Shown here: positions 1 through 9,097 of the stretch, in pieces
Numbering within the stretch: the stretch's first letter is position 1
How the letters are laid out: each line of letters opens with the position of its first letter
Made by a program: the position numbers and the translations under genes
NCBI GenBank assembly: GCA_910577205.1
Contig: CAJTMA010000008.1
Span: 1-64,000, forward strand
DNA length: 64,000 nt
Direction of reading: 5' to 3'
Source of the DNA: an uncultured Alphaproteobacteria bacterium
Lineage (GTDB): Bacteria; Pseudomonadota; Alphaproteobacteria; RF32; CAG-239
The notes under the pieces: model-generated
What the model was told of the DNA's origin: nothing
Seen by the model: only the letters and a program-made list of their open reading frames with translations
The model's database searches: none

Positions 1-126
1 TCATCATACACCTCTCTTATAACTGAAACCATATCAATCATAAGATTACCACACCACCTGTAATCTGTCAATCATTAATAAGAGGTAATTTTTTATTGGT
101 CTAAACGGAATAGATAATTAGGCTGA

Positions 127-156
127 TAAAAATACCCCGCCCAAATGGCGAGGTAT
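127..156 (-). terminator. Intrinsic terminator of the galU-like gene
   Basis: Read on the minus strand, a GC-rich inverted repeat (132-155, ATACC..CGCC pairing with GGCG..GGTAT around a short loop) is followed at once by a run of T. It lies 22 bases past the galU-like stop codon. Nothing else was recognised between position 1 and this hairpin. Confidence 0.8.
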
Positions 157-177
157 AACAAGATTAATAAAACAGCC

Positions 178-1068
178 TCAAACCATCATTGTTTTCAACA
201 AATCACAGGTATATGCTCTTAAATCAGGATCTTTCATGAGACTGAGCTTAATATTTGACCGCTCTAAATCTTTATTCGTTCCGCAGTCAAAACGCAACAC
301 ATCGCACAACACGCCCGTCAGCTTCATCCCTCTTTGCGCAGCCAGTTCCATAGCGTCGGTCAGATTGATTTCCCCATTAGTGCCTCTACGAACTTCCGGC
401 AATATTTGCATAATCTCATTCGGCAGAATATACGGCCCCATGCTGGCATAATTAGACGGCACATCTTCGAGCGCAGGTTTTTCAACCAAACCTTTGGCCC
501 GGACAACCCTGCCCTCGCGCACAGCTCCGACCAAAGCACCATAACGCACCATTTGCTCCCGCGGAAATTCCATAATATTTTCCACCATCCCGCCTTCTGC
601 TTCATACACATCCAACAGCTGCTTCAAAATACCATCACCGTGCAGATTGACATAAACATCATCAGGCCACATCACAATAAAATCTCTGTCACCGACAATC
701 TCTTTTGCCATCAAAATCGCATGACCGTTACCTTTCGGTTCTGACTGTTCGGCAAATGAAAATTTCATTCCCGCCGGAATAATTTCTTGGACTGTTTTCA
801 ATAAATCCTGCTTATTCTTTTCAGCCAGATGCTTTTCCAACCAGGGATAAGGAGAGAAATAAGTTTCGAATAAATGTTTGCAAGACTGGTCACTATAAAT
901 AAAGACCACTTCTTTAATACCAATCTCGGCACAAGCATTAACCGCATACTGGATAATCGGCAGACTGTGTAAGGTTAAGAAACCTTTATGAAGGGCCTTG
1001 GTAGCGGGTAAATTCCGGGTTGACAGCCCGGCAACTGGAAGTATACATACTTCAGGTCTTCTGCTCAT
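178..1068 (-). CDS. galU: UTP-glucose-1-phosphate uridylyltransferase-like protein (GalU family)
   Basis: The family makes UDP-glucose from UTP and glucose-1-phosphate in the cytoplasm, feeding envelope polysaccharide synthesis. Visible GalU hallmarks are an N-terminal nucleotide-binding loop (AGLSTRNLPATKAL), EPKGNGHAI in the middle, WPDDVYV holding the metal-binding aspartates, VEKP, a GPYILPNEI element and GEINLTDAM near the C-terminus. Length (296 aa) is normal. The start is supported by GGAG a few bases upstream. Odd: the loop departs from the usual GxGTRxLPxTK..PKEMLP (Gly to Ser, and KGFLTL in place of KEML), so specificity or activity may differ. It is a single gene with its own terminator. 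Confidence 0.85.
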   Translation of the reverse strand: MSRRPEVCILPVAGLSTRNLPATKALHKGFLTLHSLPIIQYAVNACAEIGIKEVVFIYSDQSCKHLFETYFSPYPWLEKHLAEKNKQDLLKTVQEIIPAGMKFSFAEQSEPKGNGHAILMAKEIVGDRDFIVMWPDDVYVNLHGDGILKQLLDVYEAEGGMVENIMEFPREQMVRYGALVGAVREGRVVRAKGLVEKPALEDVPSNYASMGPYILPNEIMQILPEVRRGTNGEINLTDAMELAAQRGMKLTGVLCDVLRFDCGTNKDLERSNIKLSLMKDPDLRAYTCDLLKTMMV

Positions 1069-1174
1069 AGCTTACTCCAAAAATAATTGCTTTTGTAACA
1101 ATACCCGGAATTGTAGCATAAAAAAACATTTCCTCAAGACTAATCGTCCCGGGTTAACAACTATTTTGCTTAGG

Positions 1175-4100
1175 CTATTTTTTCACAATCACACCGCTTG
1201 CTTTGGAAATACTGCCGCTTGCCTTGCGCAGATTTCCTCCGTCCTCAGCCGCCGTTATTGAGCGGTTTGAACCATCCTTGCGGATAATCATGCCGCTGGA
1301 GCTTTTCTCCTTTGAAAAATCCAGAACTTTCACAGGCTCTTCACTCTTCAGCTTCTCTGATTTCTCAATATCTTCAATATCGCGGACAATTGTTTTATTG
1401 ACACCGGTAGATGCTGAAATTTTTCCGATATTTTCCTGAACTTTCTTTGCTTGTTCCGCCGCCTTAACCCGTGCCTGATAAGCATCTTCTTCCAGACTGA
1501 TTGATTCAGCCGCATAATCCAACAGACGGCTGATATTTTCATCCAGCTTTTTATCTTCTTTTTCAACATCTTCCAACGCCGCTTTGACTTTATCCAAGAA
1601 TGCGCTTAATGCTTTGCTGTCCGTTGAATTTTGAATAGCAACATAGGCCTTTGCCGTTTCAGAATTATTACTGTCTATCGCCAACAGATTACTTTCAATA
1701 TCCTGCTTGAGTTGGTTAACCAGTTTATCCGTATCAAGGTTATAATCTGTTTTAATTTTTGCCAAACGCTTGGGAAACTCGACAAACTTATCACGATAAC
1801 TGTTAGACTTTTCCTTAGACTTGTTATAAATATCGCTAACCTGATTATACAAACCGTTAATCTGATATTTCAAATCCCCCACATAAGCCGCTTGCAACTG
1901 CTCTTTAAGCTGCGGCACTTTGGCGGCATAAACTTCATTGCGTTTAGCCAAAGCCTGAGGCAGGGTTTCATCAAACTCCTGCGTCAGCCCCAACGTAAAG
2001 ATTTCTTCAATCCCGCTGGAAGTCCGGTCTAACTCCTCTTTAATGCTCACATACTGATTTTTGGCTTCTTCACTCACAGCCTCAGCACTCTGAACATTAT
2101 AAACAGCAGCCACCTCCGTATCCAGCTGACCTTTAATATATTGCGCAGCCTGCTGCTGTTCATCCATCAACTGCCGCAAATATTCTGCCCTGGCCTGCTC
2201 AGCCGCTTGTTTATCTGCGGCTTCTTTGGCCCACTTGGCATCATAAACATCCGTTATCGGTTTAACATCGACAACCAACTCCGGCGCATTCATCGATCCG
2301 GTCAGCGAAAACCCAAAGGGAGGAACAGTCGCCAGTTCCGGCAAAGAAGCTGAAAACTTTGCAGACATATCCCATGTTTCCAAATTGCTCTCATCCTCAA
2401 CAGTTACCATCACTCTTGGAGAAACAAATTTTCCGTCCGTCAAATGAACCTGCCCTTTGGCAAAGCTCAATTTTCCTGAAAAACTGTCAAACACCGTTTC
2501 ACCGCTGTGCAGACTGTCCTGCGCCAATGCCGCCAACCCTTCTGAACGATCGCGAAGACGCAAATCTTCCGCCAGCTTTAACCAGTCCCAGCCTTTGACA
2601 ACCGGACGGGAAACATCCAACATAACATCGCCGGACATTCCCAGCACCATATCCTCTACAGAGGCCGCCGGCAGCACCAATTTTCCCGAAGCATTAAAGC
2701 GCCCGGAGCGCAAGCCGTAAACCTCGCCGCTCCAATAGCTTCCCGCCACATCTTGGTCTTCAAGATTAAAATTAAGCTGCAATTCAGGTTTATCACCAAG
2801 CTTAAGCTCAGCCTGTGTCATAACATTCCGATCATTCAGCAAGGCATTAAAGCTGCCGATTTTAATCTTATCATCCCGAACATCTGCCGAAACTGCGGCT
2901 TTCTTAAATACATAGCCGTTCCAAACCAAATCACCGATATTAAATTTTCCGGTCAGCGTAAAAGTTTTGTAGAAATCATAACTCAAACGCTCTTTATCCC
3001 AAAACGGCTTTGCCAGAAAATCAATCCGCTCGCCGCCGGCTTCCGGCCGCAACGCCATATTGGGCTGAACAGTTGTGCCGCTCTTGGCATTGCCATTATA
3101 AAAGAATTTTTCAGGTTCAAAGCGGTTAATATCCAACTCGGTCACAATGTTCGGCTTCGCGCCGCTCTTGTCAACCCACAGCGTTCCCTGAAAATTATTA
3201 GCGCCGACAAACGCATTCATATTGGTTAACTTAAAGATTTTTTCATTTCCGGCAATATGCCCTGTCAGGTTAAACAACCCCAGTGCATACCCTTTGGGAT
3301 GATAATTAAAATTAAGGACATTGGCCAATTTAACAAAATCAGGCGCTTTCAGTTCCAGTTCGCCGTTTAACAGGTATCCCTCTTCATTATTGCTGATTCT
3401 GCCGCTGTAGCTCAAATCAATATTACCCAGTTTAGATACCGTATTAACGGCAGCCTTATCCATACCGCCGGTCACAATCCCTTGTGATTTGAATTGCTGC
3501 ATATCGTTCAAATCAACATTTGGCTTTGGCAATTCAAACTTATTCATAAAAGAGTCAAGATTTTTGGTTTCTATGCTATACTTCAGATTTGTTACCTGCG
3601 GCTCTTTGCCAAAACCGCTCACCTGCCCTTCGGCACTTACTGCCGCATTGGCAATGCCACCGATTGACAATTTGCTGATATCCATCACGCCTTTAGCCGT
3701 CTTGAGAGATACCTCGGTATTTTCAAACGGCGTATTTTCATAAATGCCCAAATCCAACGTCCCCCGGAAATCGACATCAAAATCATTCAATCCGGCAAGC
3801 TGCCCAAAACGATAAGCCAACCGTTCTTTAAACGGTTTATCCGTTAATTCTTTAGGCAGTCCCGGCAGATAATTATCAAAATTAATACTATCCGATGTCA
3901 GCGATAAAAAATATTGAGGACGCTCGCCGCGGATAATCCCGGCCTCCCCCTTGACCACCGTTTTATCTAAAGTCACATCCAAAGGCGAAATCTTAATATT
4001 ATTCAACGTACCGGACACATCGGCTTTACCGGACATCCGCCGATAGGTCGACTGCGCCACCGGAGTAATCTCATAGCCAAGCCATGACATAAACTTCAGC

Positions 4101-5410
4101 GTATCATTACAGGAAAGTTCCGTTTCCAGATTATAGGTCAGCTTTTCATCATTCTCAAAAATATCGCCCTGAACACGAGCCTGTGTTTCCCCGGGAAAAA
4201 CGCCGCTTAACTCGCGAATATTAAAACTGTTATTGACATAGTCTGCGCTAAATACAAAATCGCGGATCCCCTGATTATTATAAGTGGTTTTAATGGCTTT
4301 CAAATCAGCCAAAACATCAAAGTCAAAAGCCGGCTCATATACAGCCTCCGGAGCGCTTTGGGCTGCCGCGGCCTTTTTCAGCAAAGCCACCCACGGCGTC
4401 AAATCCAAATCCGTCATATTAAACGCCATTTCAATTCTGCGCCGCTCCTCCGGCTCGCTGCCGTCAATGGCAAATTCATTTTCAAACAGCGGAACCAAAA
4501 TATTTCCGGCACCGGCAGAAGTCCCGAACTTCACCACAATATTTGACATATTGATTTTAGTTTTGCTGGTTTCCAACTCCATCGACATCGCCAGAGGATA
4601 ATCTAAGTCTTCATCCAACACCTGATTGGGAAATGTACTGTCAAAAAATTCCTTAAATTTTTTCGATTCGACAATCATATTGCCGCTGATGGCATCATTT
4701 TTCAGCAGTACCGTCCCGTCAAAACGCAGATAAGACTGGGATGCCGGTTGGTTCAACACAAAATTGACCGACGTTGCAAAACTTTCCGAAAACTGCCCCA
4801 AGGAAATAGCAAATCCTTCGGGATTGCGCCCTTTGACATAGCTTCCTTCAATACGATACGGCCCAAAAACACTCTCGGCAATAACTTCGCCATTTAAATT
4901 ATCAAGCTGGGTATTGACGCCGTGCTTTTCATCTTCAAAATTAACTTTGGCTTTTTCCAAAATGACACTGTCCAAAGCAACTTCCACATTTTCCAAATTG
5001 CTTCTCTGTTCGTCAGTCATGGGCGTTTGCCAGTTAAGTTTTCCTTCAGGCATAACCTTAACCCACATTTCCGGCTCAACCAAGGACATCATCTGCACTT
5101 CAAAGTTACCTTGCAACAACGGCCCGAGAGCCAGATTCGCAATCAGGCTTTTAATCGTAGCCAGCGGCTTTTCAGCCTCGGGTGTCCCATCAGGATTAAA
5201 TACTTTGATATCTGTTGCCGTCAGCTTCGGAGATGGCAGCAGCGTAAAGCTGACCGGCCCGTCAAAAACCACGCGTTTTCCAGTAATATCATTAAACTGG
5301 GCGGCAATTTTATCCTTATGCTGATTCCAGTCAATCATTGAGATATAAACGGATACCCCGCCGATTGCCAGAACAATCACAGCCGCCAAAATTAACCATA
5401 TTTTTTTCAC
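1175..5410 (-). CDS. Giant AsmA-family inner-membrane/periplasmic protein
   Basis: AsmA/TamB/YhdP-type proteins are anchored in the inner membrane and span the periplasm; the family is tied to lipid transport and outer-membrane biogenesis. About 1411 residues. A single transmembrane helix lies at residues ~3-21 (WLILAAVIVLAIGGVSVYI), followed by the AsmA N-terminal signature region (ITGKRVVFDGPVSF..LPSPKLTATDIKV), a long beta-rich repetitive middle, and an AsmA C-terminal region near residues 1020-1120. The final ~290 residues are rich in Lys, Glu, Gln and Ala and look coiled-coil. The GTG start at 5408-5410 is chosen because AGGAG lies seven bases upstream; a longer frame opens at 5467 but has no such site. 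Divergent from the deo operon. No partner is visible. Confidence 0.85.
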   Translation of the reverse strand: MKKIWLILAAVIVLAIGGVSVYISMIDWNQHKDKIAAQFNDITGKRVVFDGPVSFTLLPSPKLTATDIKVFNPDGTPEAEKPLATIKSLIANLALGPLLQGNFEVQMMSLVEPEMWVKVMPEGKLNWQTPMTDEQRSNLENVEVALDSVILEKAKVNFEDEKHGVNTQLDNLNGEVIAESVFGPYRIEGSYVKGRNPEGFAISLGQFSESFATSVNFVLNQPASQSYLRFDGTVLLKNDAISGNMIVESKKFKEFFDSTFPNQVLDEDLDYPLAMSMELETSKTKINMSNIVVKFGTSAGAGNILVPLFENEFAIDGSEPEERRRIEMAFNMTDLDLTPWVALLKKAAAAQSAPEAVYEPAFDFDVLADLKAIKTTYNNQGIRDFVFSADYVNNSFNIRELSGVFPGETQARVQGDIFENDEKLTYNLETELSCNDTLKFMSWLGYEITPVAQSTYRRMSGKADVSGTLNNIKISPLDVTLDKTVVKGEAGIIRGERPQYFLSLTSDSINFDNYLPGLPKELTDKPFKERLAYRFGQLAGLNDFDVDFRGTLDLGIYENTPFENTEVSLKTAKGVMDISKLSIGGIANAAVSAEGQVSGFGKEPQVTNLKYSIETKNLDSFMNKFELPKPNVDLNDMQQFKSQGIVTGGMDKAAVNTVSKLGNIDLSYSGRISNNEEGYLLNGELELKAPDFVKLANVLNFNYHPKGYALGLFNLTGHIAGNEKIFKLTNMNAFVGANNFQGTLWVDKSGAKPNIVTELDINRFEPEKFFYNGNAKSGTTVQPNMALRPEAGGERIDFLAKPFWDKERLSYDFYKTFTLTGKFNIGDLVWNGYVFKKAAVSADVRDDKIKIGSFNALLNDRNVMTQAELKLGDKPELQLNFNLEDQDVAGSYWSGEVYGLRSGRFNASGKLVLPAASVEDMVLGMSGDVMLDVSRPVVKGWDWLKLAEDLRLRDRSEGLAALAQDSLHSGETVFDSFSGKLSFAKGQVHLTDGKFVSPRVMVTVEDESNLETWDMSAKFSASLPELATVPPFGFSLTGSMNAPELVVDVKPITDVYDAKWAKEAADKQAAEQARAEYLRQLMDEQQQAAQYIKGQLDTEVAAVYNVQSAEAVSEEAKNQYVSIKEELDRTSSGIEEIFTLGLTQEFDETLPQALAKRNEVYAAKVPQLKEQLQAAYVGDLKYQINGLYNQVSDIYNKSKEKSNSYRDKFVEFPKRLAKIKTDYNLDTDKLVNQLKQDIESNLLAIDSNNSETAKAYVAIQNSTDSKALSAFLDKVKAALEDVEKEDKKLDENISRLLDYAAESISLEEDAYQARVKAAEQAKKVQENIGKISASTGVNKTIVRDIEDIEKSEKLKSEEPVKVLDFSKEKSSSGMIIRKDGSNRSITAAEDGGNLRKASGSISKASGVIVKK

Positions 5411-5450
5411 GCGCGTTCTCCTGCGAATATGTGAACAGATAAAATAATCT

Positions 5451-5479
5451 TTGCTAAATCCAAACAATTTTCCTATAGT
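5451..5479 (+). promoter_or_regulatory. Putative sigma70 promoter of the nucleoside salvage operon
   Basis: TTGCTA (5451-5456), a 17-base spacer and TATAGT (5474-5479) lie about 45 bases ahead of the cdd start in the divergent asmA/cdd gap. Spacing and match are good. Seen in sequence only. Confidence 0.5.
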
Positions 5480-5524
5480 ATAAACCAGAAATCATTAATA
5501 AAGCTTTTAAGGACAAACATCAAG

Positions 5525-5926
5525 ATGACCATGGTTTCCGATTTATTTGCCGCAGCACAAAAAGCCTTTGGCAAAGCCTATGCGCCTTATTCCAAATTTT
5601 GTGTCGGAGCAGCCATACTGGGCGACGACGGAAAAATATATAACGGCTGCAATGTCGAAAATGTTTCCTACCCTTGCGGCACTTGCGCCGAAGCCGGAGC
5701 TATTGCTGCCATGATTGCCGGGGGAAGCAAATCCATCAGCGAAATCCTTATCTTGGCAGACAGCCGTGAACTCATTAAACCTTGCGGCGCTTGCCTGCAG
5801 CGCATTGCCGAATTTGCCGGAAACGACACCCTGATACATCTTGCCAACCTGACCGGCGTTCAACAAACGCTCAAACTTTCTGACCTTATGCCTCTGGCTT
5901 TTGCCGCACAGGAGTTATCCCGATGA
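5525..5926 (+). CDS. cdd: Cytidine deaminase
   Basis: Zinc enzyme that deaminates (deoxy)cytidine to (deoxy)uridine. 133 aa, the size of the short homotetrameric class. Catalytic motifs are NVENVSYPCGTCAEAGAI, with the Cys-Ala-Glu that supplies a zinc ligand and the proton-shuttling Glu, and PCGACLQ, with the other two zinc cysteines. First gene of the salvage operon; its stop overlaps the next start by four bases (ATGA), implying coupled translation. A second in-frame ATG two codons in (5531) is an alternative start; GGA lies ~11 bases before the first. Confidence 0.93.
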   Translation: MTMVSDLFAAAQKAFGKAYAPYSKFCVGAAILGDDGKIYNGCNVENVSYPCGTCAEAGAIAAMIAGGSKSISEILILADSRELIKPCGACLQRIAEFAGNDTLIHLANLTGVQQTLKLSDLMPLAFAAQELSR

Positions 5927-6729
5927 TACACAAAATTGCTGAACAAATTCGCACCCGTTTAGGCACAAAACGGCCGGAAACCGCCATTATCCTTGGGTCT
6001 GGCTTAGGCGCATTAGCCGAAGAAATAACCGATTCCGTCACCATTAACTACGCAGACATTGACGGTTTTCCGCAAAGCACCGTCCAAGGACACGGCAGCC
6101 GCCTGATTGCCGGACAATTGGAGGGGCAAGAAGTCCTGTGTATGCAGGGGCGTTTTCATCTCTACGAAGGACATAAACCGCAGGTCATCAACACCGTTAT
6201 CAAAGCTTTTCAGCTGCTGGGCATAAAGAACCTGATTGTTACCAATGCAGCAGGCTCTCTTAATCCTGACTTTTCTCCCGGCTCTCTGATGCTTATCCGC
6301 GACCATATAAATTTTTCGGGAACTAATCCGTTAATCGGCCCTAACGATGATACACTCGGCCCGCGTTTTCCGGGAATGGCTGATGCCTACACCGCCGAAT
6401 ACCGCGAAAAAGCCCGCCGAATTGCCGCAAACTTAAACATCCGTCTGAACGAAGGCGTTTATCTCTGGGCGCTCGGCCCTTGCTTTGAAACCGCAGCAGA
6501 AATCAAAATGTTTCAAGTCTTAGGTGGTGACGCAGTCGGTATGTCTACCGTTCCTGAAGTGATTTGCGCGGTGCATTCCGGCATGAAAGTCCTCGGCTTA
6601 TCCGTCATTACCAACTACGGAACAGGCATGAATCAAAGCGCCCCCAGCCACGAAGAAACCTTGCGTGAGGGCAATAAAGCCGCCGCTGATTTGACCCGTT
6701 TGGTCAAACAATTTATAAAGGAGATGTAA
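5923..6729 (+). CDS. Purine nucleoside phosphorylase (trimeric, PNP/MTAP family)
   Basis: Phosphorolysis of purine (deoxy)nucleosides to base plus (deoxy)ribose-1-phosphate. 268 aa. Family-2 PNP motifs: ILGSGLGAL (phosphate loop), QGRFHLYEG, VTNAAGSLNP, LGPCFETAAEI and VGMSTVPEV. The purine-contact segment reads VITNYGTGM where family members usually have ITNxAAG, so base preference may differ. Overlaps cdd by four bases and is followed one base later by deoC, fitting a route in which its sugar-1-phosphate goes to DeoB and then DeoC. Confidence 0.9.
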   Translation: MIHKIAEQIRTRLGTKRPETAIILGSGLGALAEEITDSVTINYADIDGFPQSTVQGHGSRLIAGQLEGQEVLCMQGRFHLYEGHKPQVINTVIKAFQLLGIKNLIVTNAAGSLNPDFSPGSLMLIRDHINFSGTNPLIGPNDDTLGPRFPGMADAYTAEYREKARRIAANLNIRLNEGVYLWALGPCFETAAEIKMFQVLGGDAVGMSTVPEVICAVHSGMKVLGLSVITNYGTGMNQSAPSHEETLREGNKAAADLTRLVKQFIKEM

Positions 6730-6730
6730 A

Positions 6731-7465
6731 ATGGATGACGTTACCGCCGCCAAAATTTTGATAAGCTGTCTGGACCTCACTTCTCTCGGCGAACATGACA
6801 CTGAATATCAGATTGAAGATTTATGCGCCCGCGCCGAAACGCCATACGGTCACGTCGCCGCAGTTTGCATTTGGCCGCAATTCGTTGCCTTGGCAAAGAA
6901 GAAACTGAAAAAAACGCCGGTCAAAATTGCAACTGTTGTCAATTTTCCGCATGGAGGAGCTGATTTCAACAAACTCCGCGCAGAAATCAAACAAGCGCTT
7001 AAATTCGGCGCAGACGAAATTGACGCTGTTTTTCCCTACCATGACTTTTTAGATGGCAATTTAGACACCTGCGAACGTTTTATGGAAACAATCGTTGACA
7101 GCTGCGGCGAAGCCACAACCAAAATCATCCTGGAAACCGGAGAACTGGTTCAAGCAACCAAAATTGCAACCGCCACACAACTATGCTTAAATCATGGTGT
7201 AGGCTTCATCAAAACCTCAACCGGCAAAACCCCGGTTTCCGCAACGCCGGAAGCCGCCAACATCATTTTGGAAACCATAGCTTCTTCTCGCCGCAAAGCA
7301 GGCTTTAAAGCCAGCGGCGGCATTCGCACTATTGAAGATGCCAAAAAATATCTGACCTTATCCCAAACCATCATGGGCGGCAATTGGATTTCTCCCGAAC
7401 ACTTGCGTATCGGAGCCAGTTCGCTGCTGGATAATCTGTTGCAAACCATCAAACAAGGATATTAA
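6731..7465 (+). CDS. deoC: Deoxyribose-phosphate aldolase
   Basis: Cleaves 2-deoxyribose-5-phosphate to glyceraldehyde-3-phosphate and acetaldehyde. 244 aa TIM barrel. The Schiff-base lysine sits in GFIKTSTGK; a further conserved lysine/glycine segment is FKASGGIRT. The N-terminal CIWPQFV, the VVNFPHG strand and ILETG also match DeoC. GGAGAT sits just ahead of the ATG, inside the end of the PNP gene. Third gene of the operon, one base after the PNP stop. Confidence 0.94.
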   Translation: MDDVTAAKILISCLDLTSLGEHDTEYQIEDLCARAETPYGHVAAVCIWPQFVALAKKKLKKTPVKIATVVNFPHGGADFNKLRAEIKQALKFGADEIDAVFPYHDFLDGNLDTCERFMETIVDSCGEATTKIILETGELVQATKIATATQLCLNHGVGFIKTSTGKTPVSATPEAANIILETIASSRRKAGFKASGGIRTIEDAKKYLTLSQTIMGGNWISPEHLRIGASSLLDNLLQTIKQGY

Positions 7466-7466
7466 T

Positions 7467-8780
7467 ATGCTGCCTCAGGAAATCATTCGCAAAAAACGCA
7501 ACCGCCAAACCCTGACAAGTGATGAAATTGCCGGATTTATCAATGGCATCACCGACGGAACAATCATGGATGCACAGGCCGCTGCCTTAACAATGGCTAT
7601 TTTTCTCAACGGATTAAACGCCGACGAAACCGTTGCCCTTACCATGGCTATGCGGGATTCCGGGGATGTCCTAAACTGGCAGGAGTTTGACGCTCCGATT
7701 GTCGATAAACATTCTTCCGGCGGCGTTGGAGATAAGGTCAGCCTTATGCTTGCGCCATTATTGGCTGCCTGCGGCGTATATGTGCCGATGATTTCCGGCC
7801 GTGGCTTAGGGCACACCGGCGGAACGCTGGATAAATTCGATTCTATCCCCGGCTATCAAACCATGCCCGATAATGACCTCTTCCGCCGCACGGTTAAAGA
7901 AGCAGGCTGCGCCATCATCGGACAAACCGGAAACCTGGCACCCGCCGACAAAAAAATTTACGCCATTCGCGATGTCTGCGGAACGGTTGAATCAGTCGAA
8001 CTGATAACCGCCTCCATTCTTTCCAAAAAACTTGCTGCCGGCTTGGAATATCTGGTTATGGATTTGAAATGCGGCAACGGCGCTTTTATGGATAATCTGG
8101 AAAACGCCCGACAGCTGGCACATTCCATTGTCAAAGTTGCCAATGGCGCCGGAACTCGGACTTCCGCCCTGATTACCGATATGAATCAGGTTCTCGGACA
8201 CACCGTTGGAAATGCTTTGGAAATGGCTGAAGCCGTCGATTTCCTCAAGGGACAGAAAATCGATTCCCGACTGCGGGAAATAACGCTAGCGCTTTGCGCC
8301 GAACTCTTGGTTAATGCCCAACAGGCAGCATCTGAAAACGAAGCCCGCGCTAAATTGCAAACAGCATGGGACAGCGGCCGCGCACTGGAACATTTTGCCC
8401 GCATGGTTACCCTGCTCGGCGGCCCGGCAGACTTCTGCGACCGCCCGACACACTACTTAGCTAAAGCGGCAATCATCCGCCCGGTCTACGCGCAACACGC
8501 CGGCTACGTCAACGCAATGCAAACCAGAGATATCGGCTTAAGCCTGATTAAACTCAAAGGCGGCCGCGTTCGCAGCGACCAAAAACTGGATTATGCTACC
8601 GGATTTACAGAATTTTGCCAAATCGGCGATTATCTTGACAGCAACAAACCGGTAGCCATCATCCACGCACAGAACGAAAGCGATTTTGAACAAGCGGCAG
8701 CAGACCTACAGGCAGCAATTTCTCTCAACGAAACAAAGCCAACAACCACTGCCCCCGTTATTGAAAAAATTACGGCTTAA
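7467..8780 (+). CDS. deoA: Thymidine phosphorylase
   Basis: Phosphorolysis of thymidine or deoxyuridine to base plus deoxyribose-1-phosphate. 437 aa, the usual DeoA length. The diagnostic family segment is DKHSSGGVGDKVSLMLAPL, followed by SGRGLGHTGGTLDK; the C-terminal PYNP domain contains GGRVRSDQKLDYATG. Starts one base after deoC with AAGGAT upstream. Cdd supplies deoxyuridine as substrate. A GC-rich hairpin just beyond the stop separates it from deoB, which has its own Shine-Dalgarno site. Confidence 0.95.
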   Translation: MLPQEIIRKKRNRQTLTSDEIAGFINGITDGTIMDAQAAALTMAIFLNGLNADETVALTMAMRDSGDVLNWQEFDAPIVDKHSSGGVGDKVSLMLAPLLAACGVYVPMISGRGLGHTGGTLDKFDSIPGYQTMPDNDLFRRTVKEAGCAIIGQTGNLAPADKKIYAIRDVCGTVESVELITASILSKKLAAGLEYLVMDLKCGNGAFMDNLENARQLAHSIVKVANGAGTRTSALITDMNQVLGHTVGNALEMAEAVDFLKGQKIDSRLREITLALCAELLVNAQQAASENEARAKLQTAWDSGRALEHFARMVTLLGGPADFCDRPTHYLAKAAIIRPVYAQHAGYVNAMQTRDIGLSLIKLKGGRVRSDQKLDYATGFTEFCQIGDYLDSNKPVAIIHAQNESDFEQAAADLQAAISLNETKPTTTAPVIEKITA

Positions 8781-8783
8781 CCC

Positions 8784-8812
8784 AATCCCCGGTCAATCCG
8801 GGGATTTAAATT
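8784..8812 (+). terminator. Hairpin after deoA; probable partial terminator
   Basis: AATCCCCGG (8784-8792) pairs perfectly with CCGGGGATT (8798-8806) over a five-base loop, then TAAATTT. The T-run is weak, so read-through into deoB is possible. The rest of the 317-base gap to deoB (8781-9097) holds no convincing gene; a 69-codon frame at 8841-9050 lacks a ribosome binding site and any recognisable motif. Confidence 0.6.
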
Positions 8813-9097
8813 TACAACAAAATAAATTTATACAAAATCCATGTTTGAAATTCCCTTTTTGTTATGGCTCAATAACACATACAAGCGGCATAATAAAACA
8901 CTGTCATCAAAACTTCCGAATTATGTCAACCGTCCATTCATCAACCATAACCTCATCCACTCGCTGCCAACGCTTGCAGGGTTAAGTTTTGACCTCCAAG
9001 ACAACACTAAAAACCTGTTCAGTGATGAATATATTCCCGAACAGCCTTGACCTTCCTTTTCCTCCTTACTAAAATAATTAACAACAAGGAGAAAAAC

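Noticed and set aside
8841..9050. 69-codon ORF between deoA and deoB
   Set aside because: No ribosome site, no recognisable motif, and it overlaps the gap just before deoB's own Shine-Dalgarno region.
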